From Doryteuthis pealeii (lineage: Eukaryota > Mollusca > Cephalopoda > Myopsida > Loliginidae): a stretch of 64,000 nucleotides of DNA. How positions within the stretch are numbered: position 1 is the stretch's first letter; each line of letters opens with the position of its first letter. The translations under genes and the position numbers were made by a program. The stretch is from NCBI GenBank assembly GCA_023376005.1, contig CM042148.1, forward strand, positions 67,237,524-67,301,523, read 5' to 3'. The notes beneath the pieces are model-generated. The model was not told the origin of the DNA, did no database searches, and saw only the letters and a list, made by a program, of their open reading frames with translations. This document shows, one piece after another, positions 12,191 to 24,420 of this stretch.

Positions 12191-12199
12191 TAAGAGGAA

Positions 12200-13110
12200 T
12201 GAAATTTTAAAAAGAAGGGGAGTGGGCAGTCATTTCCAATTCACAAACCTGAAAGAATTGAAAACTTGTTTCTTGAAGAATGGCAAGGAAAACAGCCATT
12301 CATCCTCTTGGGACTCATTCCTTTGAATCAATCTTGGCAGAGTAGGGAAGCAATTTGAGGGTGTGTAGACCACCAGATGTTTCAACCACAAAAGATATGA
12401 AAAAACAAAACCTGTCCAAAAGCAATGGTATCTCGCCAGTTTATTATCCTCAGCCAGCCTGTTGGCTATGCCTGTATCCATTGCTGATTTAATAAAGTTA
12501 CCCCAGAGAAAGTATTGCTTCAGGTAACATCCCATATAAGAGACTTGCTACCTTGGAATGGAAAAACTGTTTTGCTATCGAGTATCTTGTACCTTTGATC
12601 CAACCCCACTGGTTCTGGCTATGAGGGAAAACCAGCTGCATCTAGACCATGGTTGATATCATTGAGGGCAGAATGCTGAGACAAACAACTGGTACTCAGG
12701 CAACCAGACAGCAGGTGTAGTCCAAATTCACCCACCATAGACCCACAATGGTACTTGTGTCTCTTGAATATTTGGAGTCCATAAAACATTGATTCAGAGA
12801 CAGTTGTTATCCAGCTGGGTACTGACCGAATTCAAGGCATGTGTGTTTAGCCATGCTCCACTATGAAGCTGGGAGGTGGAATTGTGATATACAAGTTTGT
12901 TAGTCAATCAAACATTTGATGCTGTCTGAAATTTTCTTGAATTGGATGGCATCTCATTTTTTATGAACTATGTCATCCACTGGGTCATGGGTGTGTTGTG
13001 CCACACCTTATGAATTGCAGTCTCATCTTTTCTACAGCAGATGTAAAAGGTTCCAGGCACACTGAATCTTGAATGTCATTGTGGTTAGAATAGTTTAATA
13101 CTAAAGATTG
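12200..13110. repeat. unclassified repeat-like segment
   Basis: About 0.9 kb of near-balanced composition in otherwise AT-rich DNA, with a 101-codon minus-strand frame (12535-12230) containing NRLAEDNKLARYHCFWTG. I do not recognise the protein. The composition change and lack of splice signals suggest an old transposable element, but no family can be named. Confidence 0.3.
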
Positions 13111-13490
13111 AATAGTCTGCTTGTTGTTTTAGATTATTGTATATTTTCAAAGGTAAATTTAGGTTTTTCTAAGATTTTATTTTTTGGGGCTGTTCTTGAA
13201 TAATTTCTGTAGAATTTATCAAATGTATTGATATTTATTTTTTAATTATTCTCTTCCTCATCCTATCAGTAGGGCTTAGAATATGCTAACTATACCCCCC
13301 CCCCACACACACACAGAAGAGTGTCCTGAGTATGACACTAAACTTCATCTGATGGTGAGAGTCCAGTTTTGGAGATCTGGGGAGTATGAAATACCTCTTC
13401 ATTGCCTTTTTTCTCAGGTCCATTCTGTTAGGTCAAATAGATCAGTTTCTAAATCATTTATATAAGATGAATACTTGATATCATAAACCC

Positions 13491-13733
13491 TTAACTCTTA
13501 ACATCCTATACCACCTCATTCCACCCAGCCAGAAGTCACATTCCTTTTCCTAATCTGCCCCAAGTGATTGCCTTTAGTATAAATGTAATATTAAACATTT
13601 AGAAGTCTTTGATTTAAGGAAAATAACAGGTAACTTTAAATGAAAAGGCCATTTTTAGCCATTTTTTGATAAATCCATATAGGAATGGGGCTCTGGACTT
13701 GGAAAATTCTCAACAGGATGTTAAGAGTTTTAA
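13491..13733 (+). mobile_element. TTAA-flanked MITE, copy 1
   Basis: Non-coding element with inverted ends TTAACTCTTAACATCCT and AGGATGTTAAGAG. The interior includes ACCTCATTCCACCC and CTCTGGACTTGGAAAATTC. Four copies are found (here, 16.1, 20.55 in reverse, 57.4 kb). TTAA at the outer edge of most ends fits TTAA-targeting elements such as piggyBac, by inference. Confidence 0.8.
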
Positions 13734-13739
13734 ACTACA

Positions 13740-14830
13740 CAAAAATGTAAATGTACAATGTACACAATTCCCTAATCTCTATGCATAAAATAAGACAGGT
13801 TGACTTGCTGTTAAAATCAATCAATCTATTTCCCTTCTTTGATTTTTGATTGTTTTATGAATTTGTTCACTTTTATTCTCTCTTTCTATTGTCCCAATTA
13901 TTATTATTCTCACTCTCCCAGTAAATCCCAAAGTGCTTCTTTTACTTTTTAAATTTATTTTTTGTATTCATTACAATGACTGAATTTTTTTCACCAGTCA
14001 TGCATACTTTATATATGTTTAGTCACTCAACTGTCGCTTGTTAATACTGTTTTCCATAAAACATTTTTCTTTGTGATCTTAGTCTCTACAAACAAGTTTT
14101 GACAAGTTATTGTAGTTAAGAGGATTTTTTATCAATATTTTCAATACCAAAAATATATACCTGTTTAGGTTAGGTTGTTTTGTAATCATCTCTCACTAGT
14201 GCAATGGATAAAAAAAACACTCTTCTTTATAGAATATTGAAAGTTCTACATTTTCTCTTAATTTAAGAGAAGCAAAAAAATGTGCTATTAATGGATGTGA
14301 ATATGTTTTATCTTGTCCCTGATGACTTCATAACTTCACAGCTGAATCCATATAGATACATTTGCTAAAACATTTACATTAGAATACTTATCTATAAAAG
14401 ATTTTAGCTGTTGCATTTTTTAAATATCAATTACCATATCAAATTTACTTTTGTATATATTTTCTCACTTTGTAAAAATTATCCAGGCCTTAGTTTCTAT
14501 TACCACTGCTACTAATTTTTGATAAATTTAAAATACATAAAAATCCAAAACTGTTTACATGATAATGTTTCCTAGGTTACATCATTCTCCCACATCCCGC
14601 CCTTTTGTACCAAATTGATCTTGCAGTCTTTGCAGGTGAGACTAATAATTCTACTTTATATTTTATTTTATTAAGTATTTAATAATGTAAACTACAAGAC
14701 TAATTCACGAATGTCATATTACGATGAATTGATTCTTGATATTCAGAAATCGGTTATAACATTTATGTAGAATGTGTTATTGTAATTTAGCATTAATCAA
14801 TATATAATTATAAATTTACTTTTATTTCAG
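13740..14830. other. AT-rich DNA, nothing recognised
   Basis: No exon, RNA gene or element termini are visible. Confidence 0.5.
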
Positions 14831-14844
14831 TTTCTTTAGTCTCC

Positions 14845-15025
14845 CCTGTGGAGCATAGGGTCATAACCTGCAGCTTCAGTGGCAGGTCATTTTTTAATTT
14901 TTTGATTTAAAAAATTTTTTTTTTTTTTTTTTTTTTTTTTACTGGATGAAGTGGAGCATATGGTCATAACCTGCAGCTTCAGTGGCAGGTCATTTTTTAA
15001 TTTTAAAAATTTTTTATTTTGCTGG
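14845..15025. repeat. imperfect direct duplication
   Basis: A block with GGTCATAACCTGCAGCTTCA and GTGGCAGGTCATTTTTTAA occurs at 14869-14905 and again at 14962-15002, about 93 bp apart. A long T run lies between them, and CTGGATGAAG follows each copy. This is probably a local tandem duplication. Confidence 0.8.
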
Positions 15026-15689
15026 ATGAAGATGCCAGCTCTTGTTTTTTTTTGTTTTTTTAATTTTTTTTATACCAGGTAATAGGATTCTTGGTTTTCT
15101 TCTTTCAAAGTAACATTCACAATCACTTTTAAATTTGAATTCAATTTTTCTTTTAAACCAACTGCCAATGAAGGCTAGAGAGTCCAGTCTTGCTGAGTAG
15201 AAAATTAAATAAATTCATATTTATACTAAGACTATATAAAATGAACAGTGTCTCAGCTGGAATTTGAATTCTGCTCCTCACTTCTACTTTTCATGTTGTT
15301 AACTATTAGACAACTCACATCTATCTTTTCTTTTTTTTTTTCCATTTTTTTCAATTTTATACATTGAAGGCAGCCTAAGTGAATGTTACTTGATACATAT
15401 TTGAATGAAAATCTAAATATTTTTTTAAATCTAATATGTGACTTACAAAATATACTCATTTTGTCCATTCCTTTTGTTTATAAAATTTACTGGTAATTAG
15501 TAGTCAATAATTTTTTTTAGACATTTCATTACTGTATTGAGGTATATTGTCAGATTTATACAGTCAGAAAATAGCTCTATTCTTTGTATTTATTTGAAAA
15601 TAAGTTGTTTTTTTAATGTTTGATAGAAGTTTATACATAGAAAAACGAAGAAAAAAAAAAGATTTAGAGGGTAATATCCTGAAATTGAA

Positions 15690-15928
15690 ATAAGCTGGAA
15701 GGTAGATCATTCAGCTAGAAACCACAAGGTTCCTAGTTCAATACCAGCCCTCGCCAACACAGCGTTTGAATAGCATAGGGATCTGTGCGGTAAAGTAAGG
15801 AGCTGATGGTAGGTGTGGCGCTCCACTTCAGATGCAAAAACAATCTCCTTGGTTTAGCACTAGTGAAAAGGGGATAGACTCCCTCGCTGATACCGACTTT
15901 AGGCCACCCCAACGACTTTACTTTTTTA
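15690..15928 (+). mobile_element. tRNA-derived SINE, family A
   Basis: Plus-strand copy: a diverged tRNA-like head (GTTCCTAGTTCAATACC as B box) and the usual body ending GGCCACCCCAACGACTTTAC. Confidence 0.83.
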
Positions 15929-16110
15929 TTCAGTTTAAAAGTATTTACTCTGGTTTTCTGTTATGCTATATAAATTTTCAGGTAAATTTTGTATGTTATA
16001 AAAGATTGATTCTAGGTTTTGATCCAATGAATTCTTAAAGGAATATTTTGATATCTTGAATTTGTTAGAATGGCTTTCCCTACAATGTTGAATAGAGAAA
16101 AAGTATATTT

Positions 16111-16355
16111 CAACTCTTAACGTCCTATACCGCCTCATTCCACCTGGTCAGAAGTTACATTCATTTTCTTAATCTACCCCAAATGATAGCCTTTATTTAA
16201 ATGTAATATTAAACATATTTAGAAGTCTTTGATTTAAGCAAAATAACAGGTAACTTTAAATGAAAAGGCCATTTTTTTAGCCATTTTTTTTTATAAATGG
16301 TTATAAGAATTTGGCTCTGGACTTAGAAAATTCTCAACAGGATGTTAAGAGTTAA
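16111..16355 (+). mobile_element. TTAA-flanked MITE, copy 2
   Basis: Same orientation and order as copy 1, with ends CAACTCTTAACGTCC and GGATGTTAAGAGTTAA. The left TTAA has mutated to CAA. Confidence 0.8.
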
Positions 16356-16359
16356 GGTG

Positions 16360-17124
16360 ACACTTCATAAGCTGCATGAGAAATTACTTTCCCATCTTCT
16401 TAGTTACATGATTGTTTACTGCATTGTATTTTAAACTTGAAGAAGACTGATATTGTCATGCAGCAAAATCAATACTCAACTTCTTTTGTCCAGGAAATGT
16501 CTTTACTATTATAATGCATTATTCAAACAAAGCAATTGCTTACTAGAGTCTTGTGCAGTAACAGTTTGTCTAAGTTGCAGCTATTTATAAATAAATCTGA
16601 CCAATAAGTTTTTTTTCTCAAGTAGATTCCATTTACATTGAAATATTGAAGGTCATGGTTTTCTTCATTTTGGATTCTTGTAATTTTTCACATCAGTGAC
16701 TATTTAGGTTCAGAAATCAGTTGACTGATTTATGTCTTACTTATATGTTGTTTATGTTGAATCTTCCTACAAAACTTCCAACAATTCATAAGTTTACAAG
16801 TTCTGACATCTTTTAGAGAATTCTTTGTTCTAGAATACAAAATCTCGAATTTTTAAACCCCTGATGTGTGTTTGCTGCTTCAATGAATGGCTAACTTCCA
16901 CTAAACTTTCCCCTCAGATTGAACACAAAAAGTAAAGTGTCCAAATATACATTTTATATACAGCTATGATTTTCATCAAAATTGAGTAAAAATTATTACT
17001 TTTATAAAGACAATTCTTAAAGTGTATGCACACACAATGTTACAAAAAAAGATGATTCTGGAGACATTTTGCATTAATCTAATATTTTGATTTTTTGGGG
17101 TTACAGCAGAACAAACAAGATTAT
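16360..17124. other. AT-rich DNA, nothing recognised
   Basis: No open frame with domain features and no repeat termini. Confidence 0.5.
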
Positions 17125-17158
17125 TTTGTAATATATATATATATATATATATATATAA
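17125..17158. repeat. (TA)n microsatellite
   Basis: About 14 TA units immediately upstream of a family D repeat. Confidence 0.95.
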
Positions 17159-17194
17159 GCAAATAAGAGATTAGGTAAAATGCAACAAAATGTC

Positions 17195-17755
17195 CACCCT
17201 GTCGGCTGGGGTGTTAGAATGCACCAACTGCACCTCTGCAGAGGAGTAAGACTCCCCCAATGGGGTTACCTGTTGGCCATGGGTGGTGATCCGTGATGCT
17301 TAAGGATAGAACCCAGGTGGATGAGCAGTTCATGACTTGCAATATTCCACTTGCAATCAGCTGGTCACGTCGAGCCCTAGCACCTATATGATTGTCCTAA
17401 CCCTATTGCCCTTATGGCAATCCCCAATCCTTCTTATCATATGGGTGCTAGAAGGCGGTGGCTGAGGGTCTACATGTCCTGGGAATGATGTTAAACTCTA
17501 TCTGATGGTGAGGTTTCAGTTCTGGGGGTTTGGGGAATGTGGAGCACTCCTTCATCACCATTGCTCCCTGGTCCACTCTGACCCGGAGTGGTAGTACCTG
17601 TTAGGGTCCCATCTATGGGTTAAATAGAAAAATGTATTCATAAAAAAATTGTATTATCCATTAAGAATTGATTTATTTCAAAATTTTATTGGTATTATAT
17701 GACCCACTGAGGTTGATATGCCGTAAAACCAAACCAAAACCAACAAAATGTGATT
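17195..17755 (+). repeat. family D interspersed repeat (about 560 bp)
   Basis: A non-coding repeat that begins CCCTGTCGGCTGGGG, carries CACCTCTGCAGAGG and GACTCCCCCAATGGGG, and ends with GGTTGATATGCCGTAAAACC and an A/C-rich tail. Full copies occur near 43.5 and 59.7 kb and a truncated one near 43.0 kb. The tail resembles that of the SINE at 4975, so it is probably mobilised by the same LINE. The internal frames are not conserved as protein. Confidence 0.8.
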
Positions 17756-17759
17756 AAAA

Positions 17760-18997
17760 GTTGAAGAACCAAGTGGTAAAACACAAACAATTTCAATCAA
17801 TTGATATTTTGCCTCATGAATTTTATGAAGCTTCATCCCCTTTACATCACCTCCCCTTTCTCTTTCCCTGCCTCTGCCTCACACCTTCTGGCGCATCCTC
17901 CCTCTCCTCTCCCCTCCCTTTTTCTAAATTAGATTGTAAATTAATATTTACTATTTCAAATAAAAATTATGCTTTTGTTGTATTGTTTGTTTGTAATAGC
18001 TCCGGAAGAAATTTAAGATACTGACCAATGACCAGTTAACTTTTTAGAACATGCCCGAGTGAGGAAATTTGTTACGTAATGTAAATTTTACAAAAAAAAA
18101 AAAATGAAATTATTCACTATGTAAATTTTACTATAAACTTATTTTATTGAAAAATTTAAATAGTGAATAATAAAGAAAATTCATTTGCCAATAAGTTTGT
18201 GCTGCCATGAATGAAAATTCACATAACTTGAAAAAAAATTATTAGATGAATAGAAAAAAAATAAAATAAAATTTTATTTCATGTGTTACCAAAACTTTAA
18301 AAGTGTTTTTTTAATATAATATTGCAAATGTTTACTAGTTAGTGTTAGTCTAACAATATCTAGGATAAAAATACTGGCAAAAGTATATTTTTAAGAACGT
18401 TTGCTTTTTTAGAAGTTTTCTTTCAATATTAAGAAAATGCTTTCTTTTAATTAGGTATTAATTTCAAGTTTACTATTTTTGAAAGGAATATAAAAGAAAA
18501 GAAAAGAACAACTTACCTTTTGAAATAATATCTTCAATGAATGAATTCAAGTAAAAGAACCAAACACACGAGTGGAATATATTGAAACATGTTGATAACT
18601 AAAACTTTTCTTATCATCGGAAAGGAAGAGAATTCAGCCTATTTTGTTACCCATAGGCGAAAATGAACGAATATTATAAAAAAATTTAAATTTATATTAA
18701 ATATATGAAAATCTCAGAAAAATATGTAGCGCAAAATGGCGTATTTTTTAACTTACATTTTTGGATAGATCTATAAAATTTTTGACCTAGTCATAGATAG
18801 TTCCAGACATTTAATTACGATTGACTTTGAAATTTTTAAGATAGTAAAAATAATCCATTTACATTAGATAAGATAATTTTTTTGCATCAATTCAAAGAAA
18901 AATATTGTTTTTAAAACTAAAAAAAATTTTTTTTTAAATAAACATGCTACATGAATTTTTTTTAGTTTTAACAAAATAACTTTTAAATTTTCAAATC

Positions 18998-19028
<31 letters not shown>

Positions 19029-19230
19029 CATCATGTAGTGACCATCTTCACTCTTCAAAACCAGAGTTAGATTTTAAAAACAGATATTGTAGTAGAATGT
19101 AGGCAAAATGCTTCTTAAAGATTAAAAAAGCAAACTTTTCTCAGTAACAGTTTTGGAATTGTCATGAGAACCTATGTCATTGTGAAGTAATGTTCTTTCT
19201 GAAGTGTTTGCCTTTTCAATCTTTAACAAT
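17760..19230. other. AT-rich DNA with a pyrimidine tract
   Basis: A C/T-rich tract occupies about 17835-17930 and explains the 87-codon frame there. The rest is AT-rich with long T runs (for example 19003-19029). No gene was recognised. Confidence 0.5.
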
Positions 19231-19259
19231 GGTAGTAGAATATAGTTAAAAAGAATCAA

Positions 19260-19720
19260 ACCCAAATTAGATTATGATTCCTGGAAAAATGAAGTGAAAA
19301 TTTGGCAGCTCATGACAGACTTATATATCAGAAAAAGCAGACACTGGCAGTAACTTTATCACCTACAGGTAAAACCTATTAAGTTGCTTTTAAATTGTAA
19401 AGTGGATGATTTAAATTGGGGAAGATAGAGTGAATATTTTGTCACACTTAACAATTCATGAAATACTCAATTGATATGCCTTTATGGCATACAGAAACTT
19501 TGGTCTGTCTATATTGAAATATATAATGGAATTTGATCAAAAGTACAGTAAAAGCATGAAATATAAAATGACTTTGCTTGATTCAATGTTAACTTTCAAA
19601 TTATTGCACAATGCTAACCTAAATCATCAATAAAAACAGTTGACTCTAAATGTATGAATGACTACAGATTTGTAATACAAGAATATGAAATTAGCCTTGG
19701 GAAAAATATTTAGTAAAAAT
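19260..19720 (+). pseudogene. retrotransposon gag-like pseudogene
   Basis: Readable segments include KIWQLMTDL (about 19300), then MEFDQKYSKSMKYKMTLLDS and FKLLHNANL (about 19530-19620), then TTDL and MKLALGKIF (about 19660-19710). Their order matches a capsid-like gag of invertebrate LTR retrotransposons: W..E...W...TDL, then EFD.KY.K...M.L.D..L.FKLL..A. At least five in-frame stops are present. It assembles no product now. Confidence 0.55.
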
Positions 19721-20199
19721 GGCTTTATAGGGCAAAACTAGCCAATAGTGGATTCAATAACTTTTAAACAAAAGACAATCATATATATTGAACAAAATAA
19801 AAGAAAATACAGAAAATTTCTTAAATTTAAAACAAAAGAAAAAAAAAAAATTCTGAATGGATATGGTTAACCTATAAAATGTAGGCTATGTCAAATTATA
19901 CATCATTGTGAAGAGAATCTCCACACAGAATTGATTTAGTCAAAATGACAAAGTTATGAATCTGATGAAAACTGTTGAAGAGTGTAAACATTACACTTTT
20001 CATACAATGTAGAATTTCTGAAAATAAATATTTCTTATAGACTCTTAGAATCGTTATTGACACTGTATGTATGAGAATTGTATATTGTATAGAATTGTTG
20101 GATTACTATCTTTAGAGTGTGAGCAGTGATGTTGCAGCCACAAAAGTAACAAACCATTTTGATTTGATGATGCTAAAATTGTGAACTTAGTTAAAAAAT

Positions 20200-20450
20200 A
20201 CAAATTCAAAAAAGTGACCAGCAAAAGTAAGAATACCAAATGCAAAATAAGTCTGAGGTGTGTAACAACCAACATACCATTGTGATTAAGCAAGTCAACT
20301 TAAAAAAGAAAAGTGGAACTGTTTGGGATTTAAAACACAAAACTGTCATGTTTGGTAAGCCTGTGGAATTACAGTTTACATCAAATAACAATGACTGCAT
20401 CAATATCGTTGACAAGGAATACAGCACAGACTTGAAGTGTTAGTTGTTGA
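20200..20450 (+). pseudogene. pol linker fragment of the same retrotransposon
   Basis: An open stretch of 67 codons (20240-20443) reads KSGTVWDLKHKTVMFGKPVE followed by LQFTSNNNDCINI. I associate this with the region between protease and integrase of the same retroelement type. It is the longest stop-free part of the relic and has no host-gene features. Confidence 0.45.
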
Positions 20451-20548
20451 TAGGATGATTAAAAAAAAAAAGACCAACATCTTAACACAGTTTGGACATA
20501 CCTTTGCAATAGGTTGAAACAGTTGTTAAAATCTGCAGATACTTATAG

Positions 20549-20754
20549 TTTAACTCTTAACATCCTGTTGAGAATTTTCTAAGTCCAGAGTCCCATTCCA
20601 ATAAGGATTTATCAAAAATAGCTAAAAATGGCCTTTGCATCTAAAGTTACCTGTTATTTCCCTTATGGTTTAATATATCGTTTGGGGTAGATTAGGAAAA
20701 TGAATATGACTTCCGGCCAGGTGGAATGAGATGGTATAGGACATTAAGAGTTAA
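20549..20754 (-). mobile_element. TTAA-flanked MITE, copy 3 (reverse orientation)
   Basis: Inverted relative to the other copies. Both outer ends are TTAA (TTAACTCTTAACATCC at left, ATTAAGAGTTAA at right). It lies inside the decayed retrotransposon, so it inserted later than that element. Confidence 0.82.
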
Positions 20755-20854
20755 ACATCTTCAACTTTCTAGACAGTATTATAGTCAACCATGACATGTA
20801 AAAATACAAAAAATTAAGACCAAGACAAATTGTTGGATTCCTGTTGGACAATGA

Positions 20855-21320
20855 TTATAATCAAACTGTAGCTGTAGTATACATCAATAGGAGTCAAACT
20901 TATGGTATTTACACATTATTGATAAATTCACAAGATTCAATGCAGATTGAATGAATAATACAAAACAGTAATCCAAATTTGTGCAAATTTTTATTCAATG
21001 TTGAATAAGTGTTCATGGAGCTCCACAGCACCTATTCATTGATCTTAGTAGTGAGTTTGATCATGCCAATGTACAAGATATAGCTGTACATTTTAGCATA
21101 GATATCATCACTACTGCTACATATATTCACCTTGGAGTGAGGTCTATTAGAAAGGCATAATCAAATATTGACAGAAACACTATTGAAAGTGAAACATGAT
21201 CACAGTCTATACTGAGAAACAACACACAGTTGATCCACAGTGGCAAAGAACTCATTACAAAATATTAATGGATATAGTCCATATCAATTGGTCTTTGGAA
21301 TATATAAAAAATTGTTGGTG
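20855..21320 (+). pseudogene. integrase-domain pseudogene
   Basis: The frames read LHIIDKFTRFNAD (about 20900-20940), where the first catalytic Asp region would be, then HGAPQHLFIDLSSEFDHANV (about 21017-21075), matching the GAP..F..DNG.EF block with the second Asp in a diverged context. The last piece is AKNSLQNINGYSPYQLVFG (about 21243-21300), the end of the core domain. Frame shifts separate the pieces. This is a retroviral-type DDE integrase of an LTR retrotransposon. Confidence 0.62.
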
Positions 21321-21429
21321 GTCAAGTATTATGGGTAGAACTGCATCCTTTCAGAAGATTTTAGATTATTTATTGAAACAATCAGTCATTAACCCTCCTT
21401 CTCATACACACATACTACCCAATTCATTA

Positions 21430-22200
21430 TCAAATATAAGGGCCATTCAATGAATACAGGGATTTTAAAAAAAAGGGGGGGGGCAAAATGAAATTTTCCC
21501 ATAAATGTAAACTCTATTGTCTGGAATTAGTTTATAGGAAAAAAATATTTCCATCTTATAAAAATATTTGTTTAGAGGCTATTGAAAATGGAAGCCAATC
21601 AGAGTGCTCCTGACTTGAACAGAAGACTGTCATCAAATTTTTTAAAAGAAAGTTGAAATTGTATTGTAAATGAAGATGGGCCAGACAGGCCACAATAGTG
21701 AGTGCACCTGAAATGGTGGATTCAGTTAATGCACTCATTTTGTTTGACAGAAGAGTTGTGATAAAAGACATTTATGAACAAGTGGGAATTTCTGTGCATG
21801 ATGATTTTACCTTTGTTGTTAGGTTTCACCAGGATAATGTAAGGTTTCATACTACAGGAAGAATAGTGGAAACCATCAATTAGTTTGGTTGGAAATAGTT
21901 GCCACATCCTCTTTACAGTCCAGATCTGGCTGCTTCTGATTTCCACTTCTTTGGTCACCTCAAAAGAAATTCTGCATGGAACAGTTTTCAAGTGATGAAG
22001 TGCAGGAAACTGCGGGAAAATGGCTAAAAACTCAGTCCAACGATTTCTATATTGAAGAAATACAAAACCTTTTTTTTTTTTTTTTTTTTTTTTTGGAAAA
22101 ATGTGTTTTAGAGAATGGAGATTGTATTAAAAAATAAACCAAACTTTTTTCCTAGGTTGTCTTATTGCAAAAATCACCTTATTTTTGGAATACCCATTAT
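21430..22200 (+). mobile_element. mariner element with internal deletion
   Basis: The plus-strand code starts MEANQSAPDLNRR (21590) and continues APEMVDSVNALILFDRRVV and KDIYEQVGISVH (21698-21800), typical of the N-terminal helix-turn-helix half. It then passes directly to FHQDNVRFHTT (second Asp) and YSPDLAASDFHFFGHLKRN (third Asp). The segment with the first catalytic Asp is missing. Two stops or shifts interrupt the C-terminal part. Related sequence occurs at 53.6 kb. Confidence 0.82.
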
Positions 22201-22204
22201 AATT

Positions 22205-23190
22205 TTATAAAAACCCTAAGAATATGATGTTTGCATAGTTAATAAAGTTTTGAGTGGAACATTTGAGACATAATGATAGTGCATTTCCTTTTGCACTATC
22301 ATGCATCATGTTATGGCAGTTGCCAATGAATGTAATATCTATTGTTTAACTGTATCTTAAGAAACCATTTCATGACTTGACAAAATATCTTAAATACTGA
22401 AATATCCCATCCATAAGCAGTTCTTAGAGGAGTATACCTGCAAATTGCATGTCTGATAGGCAATGGCTGGTTGCCATATCCCAATAAGGAACCTAGACAC
22501 CAAAGAGCCTGATCCTGCTCAAAACTGTGCTGCAGTAAAATAGCAGAAGGTCTGCCCCATTATAGACCATTGGGAACAATGCACATGTTGATGCATATAT
22601 GCCCAATGTAGTCACTGGATTATTTGAATTTTGCAGTATATCTAAAAAACTGAAAGTAGTAATTATATTTATTAGTAATACAGATCATTGAAAAGATGTT
22701 GATAAAGAATATAAGTATTAAAAATAAAAATAAAAAAAACCTGCAGGAGTTAATTTTTTTTCTTTTGAAAAAGGGGTGCATGGAGGTGATGGGAGGGTAG
22801 CTCTTTGGTACATTTTTATTCAGCCGAGTAAAATTCATGAGAATATTGTGCTAGTTGAGCACTTAGCTCAAAAAGTTTGAAAGTAGATGATGATGAACAT
22901 GTGCATGCACACATATGAATGTGTGCACTTTCCATGCATGCCGAAAGGAACTTTTGATGATGTAAATAGTGTATTCTTGTTTTAATGGTGGTAGTAAGAG
23001 ATTGATTATTGCTCCTACATTTTGTGCATTTATTATGTAAGTAAACCACTTATAGAATCCATATACATAATCTCCATTTAATAATATAGTGGTGGGAAAT
23101 CATAATCTTATACTAGCAGTAGCATTTAAAGAAAAGTCTAAATGATGTTTCTCTGAATTTTTGAGATGAGGCTTGATAATTAGTATTATT
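22205..23190. other. spacer, no gene recognised
   Basis: It holds a short hairpin (ATGATAGTGCA at 22273-22283 pairing with 22292-22302) and AT-rich sequence. Confidence 0.45.
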
Positions 23191-23194
23191 TATT

Positions 23195-23545
23195 ATTCAG
23201 ACTATTGTCCTCATCTTCATTGTTATCTGTACATGCCCTCTGGCCTTCTTCAGGTATTTCTTCTCAGACTCTGGAACTATCTCGTTGTAATCGGGACCCT
23301 TCTTGTCGTAATCGGGAGCCATCACAGAACTTTGAACCTAACCCTTTATTCAGTCCATGGGGATACCCTGTTCTCCTTCTGCTAACCATAGCTGGGGTAA
23401 AGGTGTTAAGCTGTGTTAATTATTATTCTGTTACTGATGCCCCTGACCAGGATTGAACCTGCAGTCTAGAGATAACTGTCACTTAGAACTGTCTTAACCT
23501 AACTCCTTTATCCACAAGACTATGTGTCCAATTGGATAACAATGA
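23195..23545 (-). mobile_element. tRNA-derived SINE, family C
   Basis: Reverse-strand copy of the element at 10186. The B box appears as GGATTGAACC (23450), the A box near 23510-23525, and the tail starts GACTATTGTCCTCATC. The internal block with CTCGTTGTAATCGGGACCC looks locally duplicated. Confidence 0.82.
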
Positions 23546-23599
23546 AGATGAGACAATAGTCTGAATAATACTAAATGATGTTTGATGTAAACCTGAATA

Positions 23600-24420
23600 G
23601 CAGCTTCTGCATGAGCAGTGAGTGCTAAGAATTCATTACAGAATTATGGTGGTTTTTGTCCGAATTAACATGTTTGGGTTTACCCAATTCTCATTTCTGT
23701 TTTGGGAGACAAACTCCTTACATTTTAAACTGACAACACATAATATTGTTAAGAAAAATATGGATACTATGCACAAATTTAGGCAAAATTTTATTACAGC
23801 AATATCAAGTGAGAAAATTAGACAAGCTGTAAGACATAGAGTATATACATATTCAGATGTTGTGTAACTTAATAATGAGAGTATATTATCAGAAAAGGAT
23901 GGAAGGATCTTGCAGTGGTTAGAACTACTGCAAGATGGCCAGTTTGTTTTGGGTCATCATGAAGGTGCCTATCACAGTTCATCCTTGTTAACTCATGAAA
24001 ATAAATAAAGATGCTGTGAGGCAACGATTGATCAAGTAGGTATACCTAATGTAACAGTAAGAAATTTGGATGATGAATATGATTTTGAAGCGCAAAACAT
24101 TCTATGACTGAATTAGTTTCAGTTGGTGATGATGCTACAAATACAGATGAAGGAGATTAGATGACTATAACAACTCTGCTAATTCTAAATATAGAGATTA
24201 TTCTCTTGAATTAAAGAGGAATTATTTTGTAAAATTCAAACTGAGGAGGAATGGAGACAGTCTAAAGTTCTAAATGAGAAGCAAAATAGTTATGAAAATA
24301 TAAGAACAAGATTAATGTGCATGTTGTTGGAGAGGATGAATTAATTTGCATTAATTGGGATAATATTGAGCTTTGAAGTAAGTCCAGTTACCAGACATGT
24401 GTGTCCCAAAAGGTGGGGTC
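23600..24420 (+). pseudogene. decayed coding-like segment, possibly gypsy pol
   Basis: The plus-strand frames around 23890-24000 read EKDGRILQWLELLQDGQFVL then GHHEGAYHSSSLLTHENK. This is faintly like the RNase H to integrase connection of gypsy elements (RW..LLQ....I.H..G..H.NAD.LSR). Further open pieces follow up to 24360. Similarity is weak and no LTR is seen, so it may be another relic. Confidence 0.3.

Larger units (their letters stand above)
19240..21420 (+). mobile_element. decayed LTR retrotransposon (Ty1/copia-like, tentative)
   Basis: The gag and pol pieces are in the right order on the plus strand, but with many stops and frame changes. A MITE (20549-20754) has inserted within it. 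No LTRs were recognised, and a mariner element abuts the right end. Classification as copia (GalEa-like) rests on memory of the gag and integrase motifs listed under the two pseudogene entries and needs a protein search. Confidence 0.6.

Noticed and set aside
12230..12535. 101-codon minus-strand frame as a host gene
   Set aside because: No splice sites, domain or start context; composition suggests an old repeat.
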